A DNA stretch of 7,300 bases. Source: Chitinophaga pinensis. GTDB taxonomy: Bacteria; Bacteroidota; Bacteroidia; Chitinophagales; Chitinophagaceae. Shown here one piece after another: positions 1 to 6,353 of this stretch; position 1 is the stretch's first letter; every line of letters starts with the position of its first letter. The notes beneath the pieces are model-generated. The model was not told where the DNA came from and did no database searches. It saw only the letters and a list, made by a program, of their open reading frames with translations. Location: the NCBI GenBank assembly GCA_943331145.2, contig CALQKL020000108.1, positions 1 to 7,300 on the forward strand, read 5' to 3'. The position numbers and the translations under genes were made by a program.

Positions 1-75
1 GTTTGTTGTTTGGTGTTTGGTGTTTGTTGTTTGTTGTTTGGTGTTTGGTGTTTGGTGTTTGGTGTTTGGTGTTTA
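1..75. repeat. Heptamer tandem array, (GTTTGKT)10
   Basis: Ten uninterrupted 7-base units run in perfect register from base 1 to base 70. Each is GTTTGGT or GTTTGTT, in the order TT, GT, GT, TT, TT, GT, GT, GT, GT, GT for the last two bases. A partial unit (GTTTA) ends at 75. The array is cut by the window edge, so its full length is unknown. Units vary only at position 6, which suggests slippage or homogenisation. The open reading frame running rightward across it (Phe/Val/Trp/Cys/Leu repeats) is an artefact of the repeat. Simple 7-base intergenic arrays are, from memory, common in Bacteroidota. No function can be assigned. Confidence 0.9.
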
Positions 76-104
76 TGTTGGAAGTATTTTCCATAAATTC
101 TCTT

Positions 105-136
105 CTTCGTGCCTTCGTGTCTTCGCGCCTTCGTGT
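105..136. repeat. Octamer tandem array, (CTTCGYGY)4
   Basis: Four consecutive 8-base units occupy 105-112, 113-120, 121-128 and 129-136, each CTTCGTGC, CTTCGTGT or CTTCGCGC. A degenerate remnant (TTTCGTGT) lies at 144-151. Read on the other strand, the unit is of the CACGAAGG type, which I recall as a dispersed intergenic minisatellite in many bacteria. The array is distinct in period and sequence from the heptamer array just to its left. It lies downstream of the response regulator terminator and has no visible coding role. Confidence 0.75.
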
Positions 137-155
137 TTCAACCTTTCGTGTCCCC

Positions 156-183
156 AAAAAAAACGCCGGTTTAAAACCGACGC
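156..183 (-). terminator. Intrinsic terminator of the response regulator gene
   Basis: Read leftward, bases 182-164 form a GC-rich hairpin, CGTCGGTT / loop TTA / AACCGGCG, with eight pairs including one T-G wobble. It is followed directly by eight T's (163-156). This is a textbook Rho-independent terminator lying 28 bases after the response regulator stop codon. In the rightward direction only a weak tract (CTTTTAAT) follows, so termination should be mainly leftward. Confidence 0.85.
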
Positions 184-210
184 TTTTAATACATAAAATT
201 TGAAACTATC

Positions 211-909
211 TTAAGCCGAAACCACCAATCTAAATCCATTTCCATGGATGTTTACAATTTCTAGCTTGTCATCTTCTTTTAAATATTTACGAAGTTTTGC
301 GATATATACATCCATACTTCTACCATTGAAATATGTATCGCTTCCCCAAATTTTCTTTAATGCAATTTCTCTTGGCAACAAATCATTTTTATAATCTGCC
401 AGCATTTTTAATAAATCATTTTCTTTTGGCGAAAGCGTTTGTGTAATTCCATTAACCGTTAATTCGCGCAATCTTGGATTGAAATGATATTTTCCTAAGT
501 CATACTCCGTATATAATTCTTCGCGATGATCTTCTTCGTTTCTTTTAATAATTGCCTTTATTTTGTGAAGCAAAACTTCACTATCAAACGGCTTTGTAAT
601 ATAATCATCGGCACCTAATTTATAACCCTGGATTATGTCTTCTTTCATTGTTTTTGCACTCAAGAAGAATAATGGAACATCAGGATTAATGTCTCTGATT
701 TCTTCTGCAACTTTAAAACCATCCATATTGGGCATCATCACGTCCAATAAACAGATATCAAATTTTTCTCTCTGAAATGCGGCCAAACCCAATCGACCAT
801 CTCTTTCAAGCGTTACATCGTAATCATTAAGTTCCAAATAGTTTTTTAACACCATGCCTAGATTTGTATCATCTTCGCATAGTAAGATTTTTGATTTTGC
901 TGCTTCCAT
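211..909 (-). CDS. rprY: RprY-like response regulator, OmpR/PhoB family
   Basis: DNA-binding response regulator of a two-component system, 232 residues, the normal length for the family and cytoplasmic. The receiver domain (about 6-122) has the acidic pocket E12-D13-D14, phosphoacceptor D56 in LLDVMMP, switch residues S84 and Y103, and K106 in TKPF. The C-terminal winged helix (about 133-230) has the recognition-helix stretch YFNGRSMDVYIAKLRKYL and the wing IHGNGFRL. Both closely resemble Bacteroides RprY as I remember it. The ATG start gives a complete receiver domain and is preceded by no Shine-Dalgarno, as usual in this phylum. No histidine kinase is adjacent on its upstream side, where an oppositely functioning peroxidase gene sits, and a terminator closes its 3' side. 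It is therefore a single-gene unit, and its partner kinase must be encoded elsewhere. The target genes cannot be read from sequence. Confidence 0.93.
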   Translation of the reverse strand: MEAAKSKILLCEDDTNLGMVLKNYLELNDYDVTLERDGRLGLAAFQREKFDICLLDVMMPNMDGFKVAEEIRDINPDVPLFFLSAKTMKEDIIQGYKLGADDYITKPFDSEVLLHKIKAIIKRNEEDHREELYTEYDLGKYHFNPRLRELTVNGITQTLSPKENDLLKMLADYKNDLLPREIALKKIWGSDTYFNGRSMDVYIAKLRKYLKEDDKLEIVNIHGNGFRLVVSA

Positions 910-1015
910 GGTAAATAGTTTTAGTTAACTCCAAATTATAACATTTCATCTTTACTTTTTACCATTTATTAAATAATAAATTGTTAAAGCTTTTGGAATG
1001 AGTTCATTACACAGA

Positions 1016-1045
1016 CAAAAATATTGAATTAGTAATTGTTTCAAA
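1016..1045 (-). promoter_or_regulatory. Bacteroidota-type promoter for the response regulator gene
   Basis: Read leftward, TTTG (1045-1042) is separated by 18 bases from TATTTTTG (1023-1016). These match the -33 TTTG and -7 TAnnTTTG elements of the primary sigma factor of this phylum at every defined position, with acceptable spacing. Transcription would start near 1010 and leave a leader of about 100 bases before the response regulator ATG. The promoter begins 11 bases after the peroxidase stop codon, so the two genes are probably separate transcription units. Confidence 0.65.
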
Positions 1046-1056
1046 TGATATTAAAT

Positions 1057-2019
1057 TCAATGGCTGCTTCTTTTTGTCATGTATTTTTTATCAGATAAGG
1101 TTTTTAAAAACGCTACTAAATCTTTTTTATCTCTGTCTGAAAATTTTATTGGTTTTTGAAGTGTTGCATCTTTATTATAAGCATCTGGAACAAACTTATT
1201 TGTGTTGCTGTAATAATCCACTACCTCCTCTAAAGTTTTAAACATTCCATTATGCATATAAGGTGCAGTAAGTGCAATGTTTCTCAATCCTGGAGTTTTA
1301 AATTTTCCAAGATCAGCCAAATCTTTTGTGATTAAATACCTACCGCTATCATTTAAATTTTTCCCATTAAACAAACCAATATTTTTAAAATCATCGTTGG
1401 TGTAATCAATTCCAAAATGACAATCAAAACATTTTGAATCGTCATTTACAAAAAGCTTTCTACCGCGCTCTTCAGATGCAGAAAGCTTTCCAATATTATT
1501 GCTCCAATCATCAAATTTACTGTCAACAGTTTCAAGTGTATTTTCATACGCTTCAAATGCCAAACTCAAATTTTTTGCATTTGGGTTTGTTTTGAAAACT
1601 TGATTAAAATAATTTTTATAAAATGCTGAAGCATTTAATCTTTCAATGGCTTCATCAATAGGCAATCCCATTTCATCTGGATTTTGAATGGGCATCAATG
1701 CTTGTTGTGCAAGTGTTTCAGCTCTTCCATCCCAAAAAAAATAAGGTCTATTTTTCATGTTTAAAACAGAAGGTGAATTTCGTTTTGTAGGAACCCCATT
1801 AATTCCTATACTAAAATCCAACGTGTCGGAGAAAGCAAATGCTGGATTGTGGCAACTGGCACAACTTACAGTAGAATCTTTTGAAATTATTTTTTCATTA
1901 AAAAGCAACGCTCCTAATTTTTTTATCGAATAATTATCAACATTCTTTTCTTTAAACGCAATCGATAAAGTAATAAAAAAAATTATGCCTAAAAGAGCAA
2001 TAAAATATTTTTTTTGCAT
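1057..2019 (-). CDS. Exported di-heme cytochrome c peroxidase, MauG-like
   Basis: Di-heme c-type peroxidase of the CcpA/MauG superfamily, expected to reduce hydrogen peroxide (or oxidise a partner) in the periplasm. I place the start at the ATG at 2019 (320 residues). It is followed by a basic, hydrophobic export signal (about 3-22, no lipobox). The open frame continues upstream only to a TTG and adds 54 unconvincing residues. Heme motifs are CASCH (53-57) and CFDCH (197-201). W96 in FWDGRA matches the Trp lying between the hemes, and E116 in NPDEMG matches the catalytic Glu. No His occurs between H57 and W96, so the inhibitory distal His of classical peroxidases seems absent. H256 in PYMHNG is followed 14 residues later by Y270, where classical enzymes carry Met and MauG carries Tyr. 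The ligand comparison is from memory. The electron donor is unknown. Confidence 0.9.
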   Translation of the reverse strand: MQKKYFIALLGIIFFITLSIAFKEKNVDNYSIKKLGALLFNEKIISKDSTVSCASCHNPAFAFSDTLDFSIGINGVPTKRNSPSVLNMKNRPYFFWDGRAETLAQQALMPIQNPDEMGLPIDEAIERLNASAFYKNYFNQVFKTNPNAKNLSLAFEAYENTLETVDSKFDDWSNNIGKLSASEERGRKLFVNDDSKCFDCHFGIDYTNDDFKNIGLFNGKNLNDSGRYLITKDLADLGKFKTPGLRNIALTAPYMHNGMFKTLEEVVDYYSNTNKFVPDAYNKDATLQKPIKFSDRDKKDLVAFLKTLSDKKYMTKRSSH

Positions 2020-2040
2020 AAAAAAACAAATTTTTAAAAA

Positions 2041-2058
2041 ATACCAACTTGTTGGTAT
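2041..2058. promoter_or_regulatory. Perfect dyad upstream of the peroxidase gene: operator or attenuator
   Basis: ATACCAAC and GTTGGTAT form a perfect 8-base inverted repeat with a 2-base spacer, 22 bases before the peroxidase start. As DNA it looks like a binding site for a homodimeric repressor. Read leftward as RNA it makes a short hairpin followed by six T's, so it could instead be a weak terminator for recQ read-through or an attenuator of the peroxidase gene. The sequence alone does not decide between these. Confidence 0.5.
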
Positions 2059-2079
2059 GTCATAAACGACATATTGTTG
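2049..2079 (+). promoter_or_regulatory. Candidate rightward promoter in the peroxidase-recQ gap
   Basis: TTG (2049-2051), 20 bases, then TATTGTTG (2072-2079) match the phylum's promoter pattern with one mismatch in the -7 element (GTTG for TTTG). It points away from the peroxidase gene toward the rightward terminator at 2228-2261. A start near 2085 would give a transcript of about 175 bases that contains no credible reading frame. Matches this loose are expected by chance in AT-rich DNA, so the call rests mainly on the terminator at the other end. Confidence 0.25.
2056..2073. promoter_or_regulatory. Second dyad upstream of the peroxidase gene
   Basis: TATGTC and GACATA form a perfect 6-base inverted repeat with a 6-base spacer. 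It shares three bases (TAT) with the neighbouring dyad at 2041-2058 and has the same overall length of 18 bases. The two differ in sequence, so they would not bind the same protein. It may be a second operator. Short arms make chance a real alternative. Confidence 0.3.
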
Positions 2080-2087
2080 AAAATCAA
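2074..2087. promoter_or_regulatory. CRP/FNR-like box upstream of the peroxidase gene
   Basis: TTGTT-GAAA-ATCAA matches the classical FNR pattern TTGAT-N4-ATCAA at nine of ten defined positions. Its centre is 61.5 bases from the peroxidase start codon. Cytochrome c peroxidases of Proteobacteria are classically under FNR/ANR control, which makes the position suggestive. The consensus of FNR-like proteins in this phylum need not be the same, and the site also overlaps the candidate rightward -7 element. Confidence 0.3.
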
Positions 2088-2227
2088 TAAGAAAAATATA
2101 TTCATTGATAAAAAACCTTTTTATTAATGAACTAAAATGAACTCGAGAAAATGCAAAATAATTGTCTAATAAAAAAAACAATTATTATCTTCGTTTCGGT
2201 TTTTCATAGGATATTGGATTTTAAAGC

Positions 2228-2261
2228 GGGACTAGATTTTTATCTTGGTCCCTTTTTTTTT
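2228..2261 (+). terminator. Rightward intrinsic terminator overlapping the 3' end of recQ
   Basis: On the + strand, GGGAC (2228-2232) pairs with GTCCC (2248-2252) and AGAT (2234-2237) with ATCT (2242-2245), around a TTTT loop with a small internal mismatch. Nine T's follow (2253-2261). The hairpin contains the recQ stop codon. Read leftward the same hairpin is followed by GCTTTAAAAT, a poor T tract, so it is oriented to stop rightward transcription. No rightward gene is visible before it. It either insulates recQ from antisense transcription or ends an unrecognised small RNA. Confidence 0.55.
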
Positions 2262-4162
2262 GTTTTCAATAATCCCATCTCATCCACTTCAATTATTCCT
2301 TCCGAAATTAAATAGCGTATCACTTCGTTTGCTTTTTCAAATTTATTTGTTCCAATCGCTTTCAAAATATTTTGAAATGAATGTTCACCCTGACTTAATA
2401 AATCAAATATTTTCAAATTGATTTGTTCAAATTCTAAATCATTCAATTCCGTTTTTTTATCGCTTGCGCAATTATCACATTTGCCACATTTTTTAATTTC
2501 TAAATCATTAAAATAAACACCAATGATTTGACTTCTACATTGACTTTCATTCGTTGTGTATTGAATCATTTGATTTACCCTTTCTGCGTGTTTTTCTTTT
2601 CTTATGCGTAGGTTTTCTAAATCAAACTTAAACGCATCTACGTACATTCTGTTTTTCATAAGCACCACTTGAGGAGTTTCTGCTGCAGGTTGATAATTGA
2701 TCACTTGGTATTTATGTAATGCCTGAATTTTTAAACGAACTACTTCAATCGGTGTTGATGAAATTTTAGCAATACGGGTTTCGTGAATGTTTGTGGGATA
2801 ATCAAATATGCCTTCGTAACTTCTAAGCAATGCTTTAATGATGGGCTCTAAAGCTGGATTATTTTGTTCAAAATCATACAACGCTTCTTTTGAAGTGGTA
2901 AATACAATTTTTGATGGTTTGAAATTTTGTTCGTTGAAATATAACAAACCTTCTTGTGCGATAGCCTGTAACCCATACGTAGCTTGCAATACATTCCATT
3001 TAAAGTTTGTAGCAAAATCGATAATATCAAAATCAAAAGATTGACCTTCACCAATACCCGCTGGCACTTGCAAGTAGTTCATCAAATCGGTGTATAATTT
3101 TTTCAACTGATTTGCATCCGGATATCTTAAATCATTTAGCTTTTGTAAATCTTGAATTTCATTGGGCGAATACAATAAAATAGCATCTGCATCTTTTCCA
3201 TCTCTTCCTGCTCTTCCTGCTTCTTGATAATAATTTTCCAAGCTTTCAGGTATGGCATAATGAATCACCAAACGCACATCTGGCTTATCTATGCCCATTC
3301 CAAATGCATTGGTACAAACGATAGTTGTGCATTGATTTAAAATCCAATTTTGTTGTTTTACAGAACGTTCAATACCGCTTAAACCAGCATGATAATAATC
3401 TGCATTGATTTGATGTTGCTGAAGCAATCGAGCAACTTCCTGAGTTTGCTTTCGGCTTTTACAATATACAATTGAGCATTCTTTATTATTTTTTAAAAGT
3501 TCCACCAAATGATGTGGCTTAGATGAAGGTATTCGAACTTGATAACTCAAATTAGGGCGCGAAAAGGATTGTTGAAATCTTTTTTGATTACCCGTAAATT
3601 TCAACTTTTCACAGATATCATTTTGAACGTCCAAAGTTGCTGAAGCAGTTAAAGCAATGATGGAAACCTTTGGCAATTGTTTTCTAAGGTTTGCAATTTT
3701 TAAATACGAAGGTCTGAAATCATAACCCCATTGCGAAATACAGTGCGCTTCATCAATGGCAATCAAACAGGGTTTTATGGCGGGTAAATATTCTTCAAAT
3801 AAATCCGTTTCCAACCTTTCGGGCGATACATATAAAAACTTGTAATTGCCAAAAGCGGCTTGTTCTAAACATTTTTTTACTTCTGGATAGGTCATGCCCG
3901 AATGAATGGATATCGCCGAAATGCCTTTGCGCTCTAAATTTTCAATTTGATCTTTCATTAAAGCAATGAGCGGACTAATCACCAAACAAATACCATCGAG
4001 CATCATGGCAGGCACTTGAAAGCAAATGGATTTACCACCGCCTGTTGGCAATAAAGCAAGCACATCTTGATTGGCTAAAACGGCTTCTACAATATCCGAT
4101 TGAAGCGGCCTGAACTGATCGTGCCCCCAATATTTTTTTAATATGGATAATGCTTCACTCAA
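2240..4162 (-). CDS. recQ: RecQ-family ATP-dependent DNA helicase
   Basis: Superfamily 2 3'-5' DNA helicase acting in recombination and fork repair, 640 residues. Visible motifs are FRPLQ (17-21, motif 0), Walker A LPTGGGKS (38-45), DEAH (137-140) with the RecQ aromatic loop through W145, LTASAT (171-176), the region around GMGIDKP (288-294), and motif VI YYQEAGRAGRDG (311-322). Zinc ligands C542, C559, C562 and C565 keep the 17-3-3 spacing I recall for E. coli RecQ, but lie about 145 residues further from motif VI than in that enzyme. The insert and tail contain winged-helix-like stretches, and no HRDC domain is evident. The start is TTG at 4162, because no in-frame ATG lies near the N-terminus and the next Met (53) would remove Walker A. 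It follows the copper ATPase gene by 14 bases and is probably translated from the same mRNA. Confidence 0.95.
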   Translation of the reverse strand: MSEALSILKKYWGHDQFRPLQSDIVEAVLANQDVLALLPTGGGKSICFQVPAMMLDGICLVISPLIALMKDQIENLERKGISAISIHSGMTYPEVKKCLEQAAFGNYKFLYVSPERLETDLFEEYLPAIKPCLIAIDEAHCISQWGYDFRPSYLKIANLRKQLPKVSIIALTASATLDVQNDICEKLKFTGNQKRFQQSFSRPNLSYQVRIPSSKPHHLVELLKNNKECSIVYCKSRKQTQEVARLLQQHQINADYYHAGLSGIERSVKQQNWILNQCTTIVCTNAFGMGIDKPDVRLVIHYAIPESLENYYQEAGRAGRDGKDADAILLYSPNEIQDLQKLNDLRYPDANQLKKLYTDLMNYLQVPAGIGEGQSFDFDIIDFATNFKWNVLQATYGLQAIAQEGLLYFNEQNFKPSKIVFTTSKEALYDFEQNNPALEPIIKALLRSYEGIFDYPTNIHETRIAKISSTPIEVVRLKIQALHKYQVINYQPAAETPQVVLMKNRMYVDAFKFDLENLRIRKEKHAERVNQMIQYTTNESQCRSQIIGVYFNDLEIKKCGKCDNCASDKKTELNDLEFEQINLKIFDLLSQGEHSFQNILKAIGTNKFEKANEVIRYLISEGIIEVDEMGLLKTKKKGPR

Positions 4163-4176
4163 AATATGCTTTAAAA

Positions 4177-6294
4177 TTAGATTACTTTCTTCACAAATAA
4201 ATTTAAAGAAATAATGGCCAACATTACATCACTAAATCCCATGGCGAGTGCCGAAAATGTTGGGGTAAGCCATCCAATTGCAGCAATAGGAATGGCAATG
4301 ATGTTATAAGCAAAAGCCCAAAACAAATTTTGCTTTATGGTTAAATAAGTATGCTTTCCCAATCCCATGGCTTCTGGCAAATGACTTAACCCCTGATTTA
4401 ATAATACAACATCTGATTGTTGTAATGCAAGCTGTGACGCATTTCCAATAGAGATGCCAATTGTAGATTTGGCAAGGGCCGGCGCATCATTAATGCCATC
4501 ACCCACCATGGCTGTAGGTTTTAGCAAACTCAACCTTTCTATTTGTTGCATTTTTTGCAATGGAGATTGCTCAGCATACACATGTTTGATGTTTAATGCC
4601 GAAGCCACATTCTTTGCTTTTTCGTTTAAATCTCCCGTAAGCATGATGGTTTCTATACCATGTGTATTAAACCATTCAATTACATTTTTTGCTTCAGGTC
4701 TAATTTCATCCATCACATCAATCCAGCCAATTAATGCTTTATTTTTTAAATGATAAATATGATGGTTGTCTGCATTTATTTCTGCTGGTAAAATCTTTTT
4801 AGAACCAATTTCGTACATATTGTTTTGGTCATCTAGCGCTTTAATGCCAATACCTTTTATCTCTTCAATTTGTTTCCATCTGATTAATGTTGATTTGCTC
4901 CAAGCGTTTACAATAGATTGAGCAATGGGATGTGTTGAATATTTTTCCATTGAAAAAACAATAGACATAAATTCATTTTCATCAATTGTAGTTTCGCATT
5001 GTTGAATGGCAAATTTTCCCGTTGTTAAAGTGCCTGTTTTATCAAAAACGATTTGTCGTATGGATTTAAATGATTCCAAAGTTGAAGCATTTCTGTAGAT
5101 GATTCCTTTTTTAGCCGCGCGTCCTAATCCTACTGAAATTGCAGCAGGCGTAGCTAATCCCATTGCACAAGGACAAGAGATTACGAGTACAGCAATGGCG
5201 CGCATGATGGCATCGTTTAAAGCTACATCAACAAAAAAATAATTTATTAAAAATACGACAATGGCGATACCAATTACAGTTGGAACAAAGATGGCACTTA
5301 TTCTATCCGCCAATTTTTGCATAGGCGGTTTTTGAGATTGCGCCTGTTGAACCATTTTCACAATACCTGATAAAACGGTTTCATTTCCGGTAGCCGTAAC
5401 TTGCGCTTTTACTGATCCTTCATCCAACAAACTGCCTCCAATTAAAAAATCTTTTTTTGTTTTGGAAATGGGCAAACTTTCACCTGTAATAATAGATTCA
5501 TCAACTGCACAATCACCCCATAATATTTTACAATCTATAGGAACTTGTTCCCCCGTTTTTATTAAAATTAAATCCCCAGTTTTTAGTTGTGTATTTTCAA
5601 TTGGAAAAATAAGTTCTTGATGATCGCCATCAAACGCAATCATGTTTGCCATGATTTTTTGCGCCTTGGTTAAAGATTTCAACAATTTTTGTGTGGCCTG
5701 CATCGATGATTCTTCTAGATAATTGCCTAAAAAAACGAGCGTGATAATTGAAGCGGTGGTTTCAAAAAAAAGATATTGATTATCATGCAAAACAAAAACA
5801 CCAACGATTGAATACACAAATGAAACTAGGGCACCTAAAGCCACCAATACGTTCATGTTGGGAACGCCATTTAGCAGACTGTTCAAACCACTTTTACCAA
5901 AATATTTCATGCCCAAAATAAATACAGGCAAACATAAAATAAGTTGTAACCAAGGATTATTTAACCAATGCAGCGGCAGCCTTAGATGAAACATGTGCAG
6001 CATCAATATGGCAGTAAACGGAAGGGTAAATAGAAACCTTTGTTTATTGTTGTGCAGCCATTTTTTTTTCGTTTCAGTTTTCGCAGTATTTTCGGAAACC
6101 ACTTGATAACCTAGCGCTTCAATACCTGATTTAAGTTCAGTTAAAGGAAGATTGGGTTCATTAGAAAACAGCACTTTTCCATCAATTGAATTAACAGAAA
6201 CGGCTTGCATTCCTTTTTTTTCAAGAAACTTTCGGATGCTTATGGCGCAATTGCTGCAATCCATCCCTTCTACTTGCCAATCTATTTGATTCAT
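4177..6294 (-). CDS. copA: P1B-type heavy-metal ATPase, probably Cu(I) exporting
   Basis: Inner-membrane ATPase that moves a soft metal ion, most likely Cu(I), out of the cytoplasm; 705 residues. One N-terminal metal-binding domain carries GMDCSNC (C13, C16). Eight membrane segments are predicted at about 87-105, 114-133, 148-168, 174-192, 332-354, 362-386, 652-672 and 676-700. The actuator motif is TGE (270-272), the transport motif CPC (374-376), the phosphorylated Asp D418 in DKTGTLT, the nucleotide-binding HP pair H455-P456, and GDGINDAP lies at 598-605. CPC plus Y663-N664 in segment 7 points to Cu(I). Segment 8 reads AMGFSDV instead of the usual M-x-x-S-S and lacks the following Asn, so specificity is less certain. 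No adjacent ccoS or copper chaperone gene supports a cbb3-oxidase assembly role. The symbol is by family only. Confidence 0.93.
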   Translation of the reverse strand: MNQIDWQVEGMDCSNCAISIRKFLEKKGMQAVSVNSIDGKVLFSNEPNLPLTELKSGIEALGYQVVSENTAKTETKKKWLHNNKQRFLFTLPFTAILMLHMFHLRLPLHWLNNPWLQLILCLPVFILGMKYFGKSGLNSLLNGVPNMNVLVALGALVSFVYSIVGVFVLHDNQYLFFETTASIITLVFLGNYLEESSMQATQKLLKSLTKAQKIMANMIAFDGDHQELIFPIENTQLKTGDLILIKTGEQVPIDCKILWGDCAVDESIITGESLPISKTKKDFLIGGSLLDEGSVKAQVTATGNETVLSGIVKMVQQAQSQKPPMQKLADRISAIFVPTVIGIAIVVFLINYFFVDVALNDAIMRAIAVLVISCPCAMGLATPAAISVGLGRAAKKGIIYRNASTLESFKSIRQIVFDKTGTLTTGKFAIQQCETTIDENEFMSIVFSMEKYSTHPIAQSIVNAWSKSTLIRWKQIEEIKGIGIKALDDQNNMYEIGSKKILPAEINADNHHIYHLKNKALIGWIDVMDEIRPEAKNVIEWFNTHGIETIMLTGDLNEKAKNVASALNIKHVYAEQSPLQKMQQIERLSLLKPTAMVGDGINDAPALAKSTIGISIGNASQLALQQSDVVLLNQGLSHLPEAMGLGKHTYLTIKQNLFWAFAYNIIAIPIAAIGWLTPTFSALAMGFSDVMLAIISLNLFVKKVI

Positions 6295-6298
6295 GCTA

Positions 6299-6306
6299 CA
6301 AAAATA
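6299..6306 (-). promoter_or_regulatory. -7 element of the copper ATPase-recQ promoter
   Basis: Read leftward, TATTTTTG matches TAnnTTTG fully and ends 4 bases before the ATPase ATG. Transcription would then begin at or within a base or two of the start codon, giving a leaderless or nearly leaderless mRNA. No TTG lies at the expected -33 distance, so activation by a regulator, or another promoter, is possible. Confidence 0.4.
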
Positions 6307-6344
6307 TAAGTTTAAAATAATGAACTAGTTAATAAATCTGAAAA

Positions 6345-6352
6345 TATATTTG
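6345..6352 (+). promoter_or_regulatory. -7 element of the tsaE promoter
   Basis: TATATTTG matches TAnnTTTG fully and ends one base before the first tsaE ATG (6354), with a second ATG at 6357. The predicted start of transcription falls on or just inside the start codons, so the mRNA would be leaderless, or translation would begin at the second ATG. There is no TTG at the -33 position. Confidence 0.4.
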
Positions 6353-6353
6353 T

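Noticed and set aside
1..136. CRISPR-like array
   Set aside because: Units of 7 and 8 bases are directly adjacent with no spacers and no cas genes nearby.
3..203. Rightward 66-residue reading frame over the left repeats
   Set aside because: Its sequence is the translation of the heptamer and octamer arrays and of the opposite-strand terminator; no protein-like composition or promoter.
965..980. Inverted repeat TTTATT / AATAAA upstream of the response regulator
   Set aside because: All-AT, 6-base arms, expected by chance; too weak for a terminator of the peroxidase gene.
2020..2181. N-terminal extension of the peroxidase reading frame
   Set aside because: It begins at TTG, adds 54 residues before a good export signal, and would translate through the dyads; the ATG at 2019 is far better.
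2157..2186. Perfect 9-base inverted repeat AATAATTGT / ACAATTATT
   Set aside because: Almost purely AT with a 12-base loop and no T tract in a useful position; likely chance in this base composition.
4454..4753. Rightward 99-residue frame inside the ATPase gene
   Set aside because: Shadow of the well-supported ATPase on the other strand; the same applies to the frames at 2838-3044, 2848-3054 and 6913-7113.
1057..6294. A single copper or oxidative stress operon of peroxidase, recQ and ATPase
   Set aside because: The 220-base gap with regulatory dyads and a hairpin separates the peroxidase gene from recQ, and RecQ has no known tie to copper; only ATPase-recQ cotranscription is supported.
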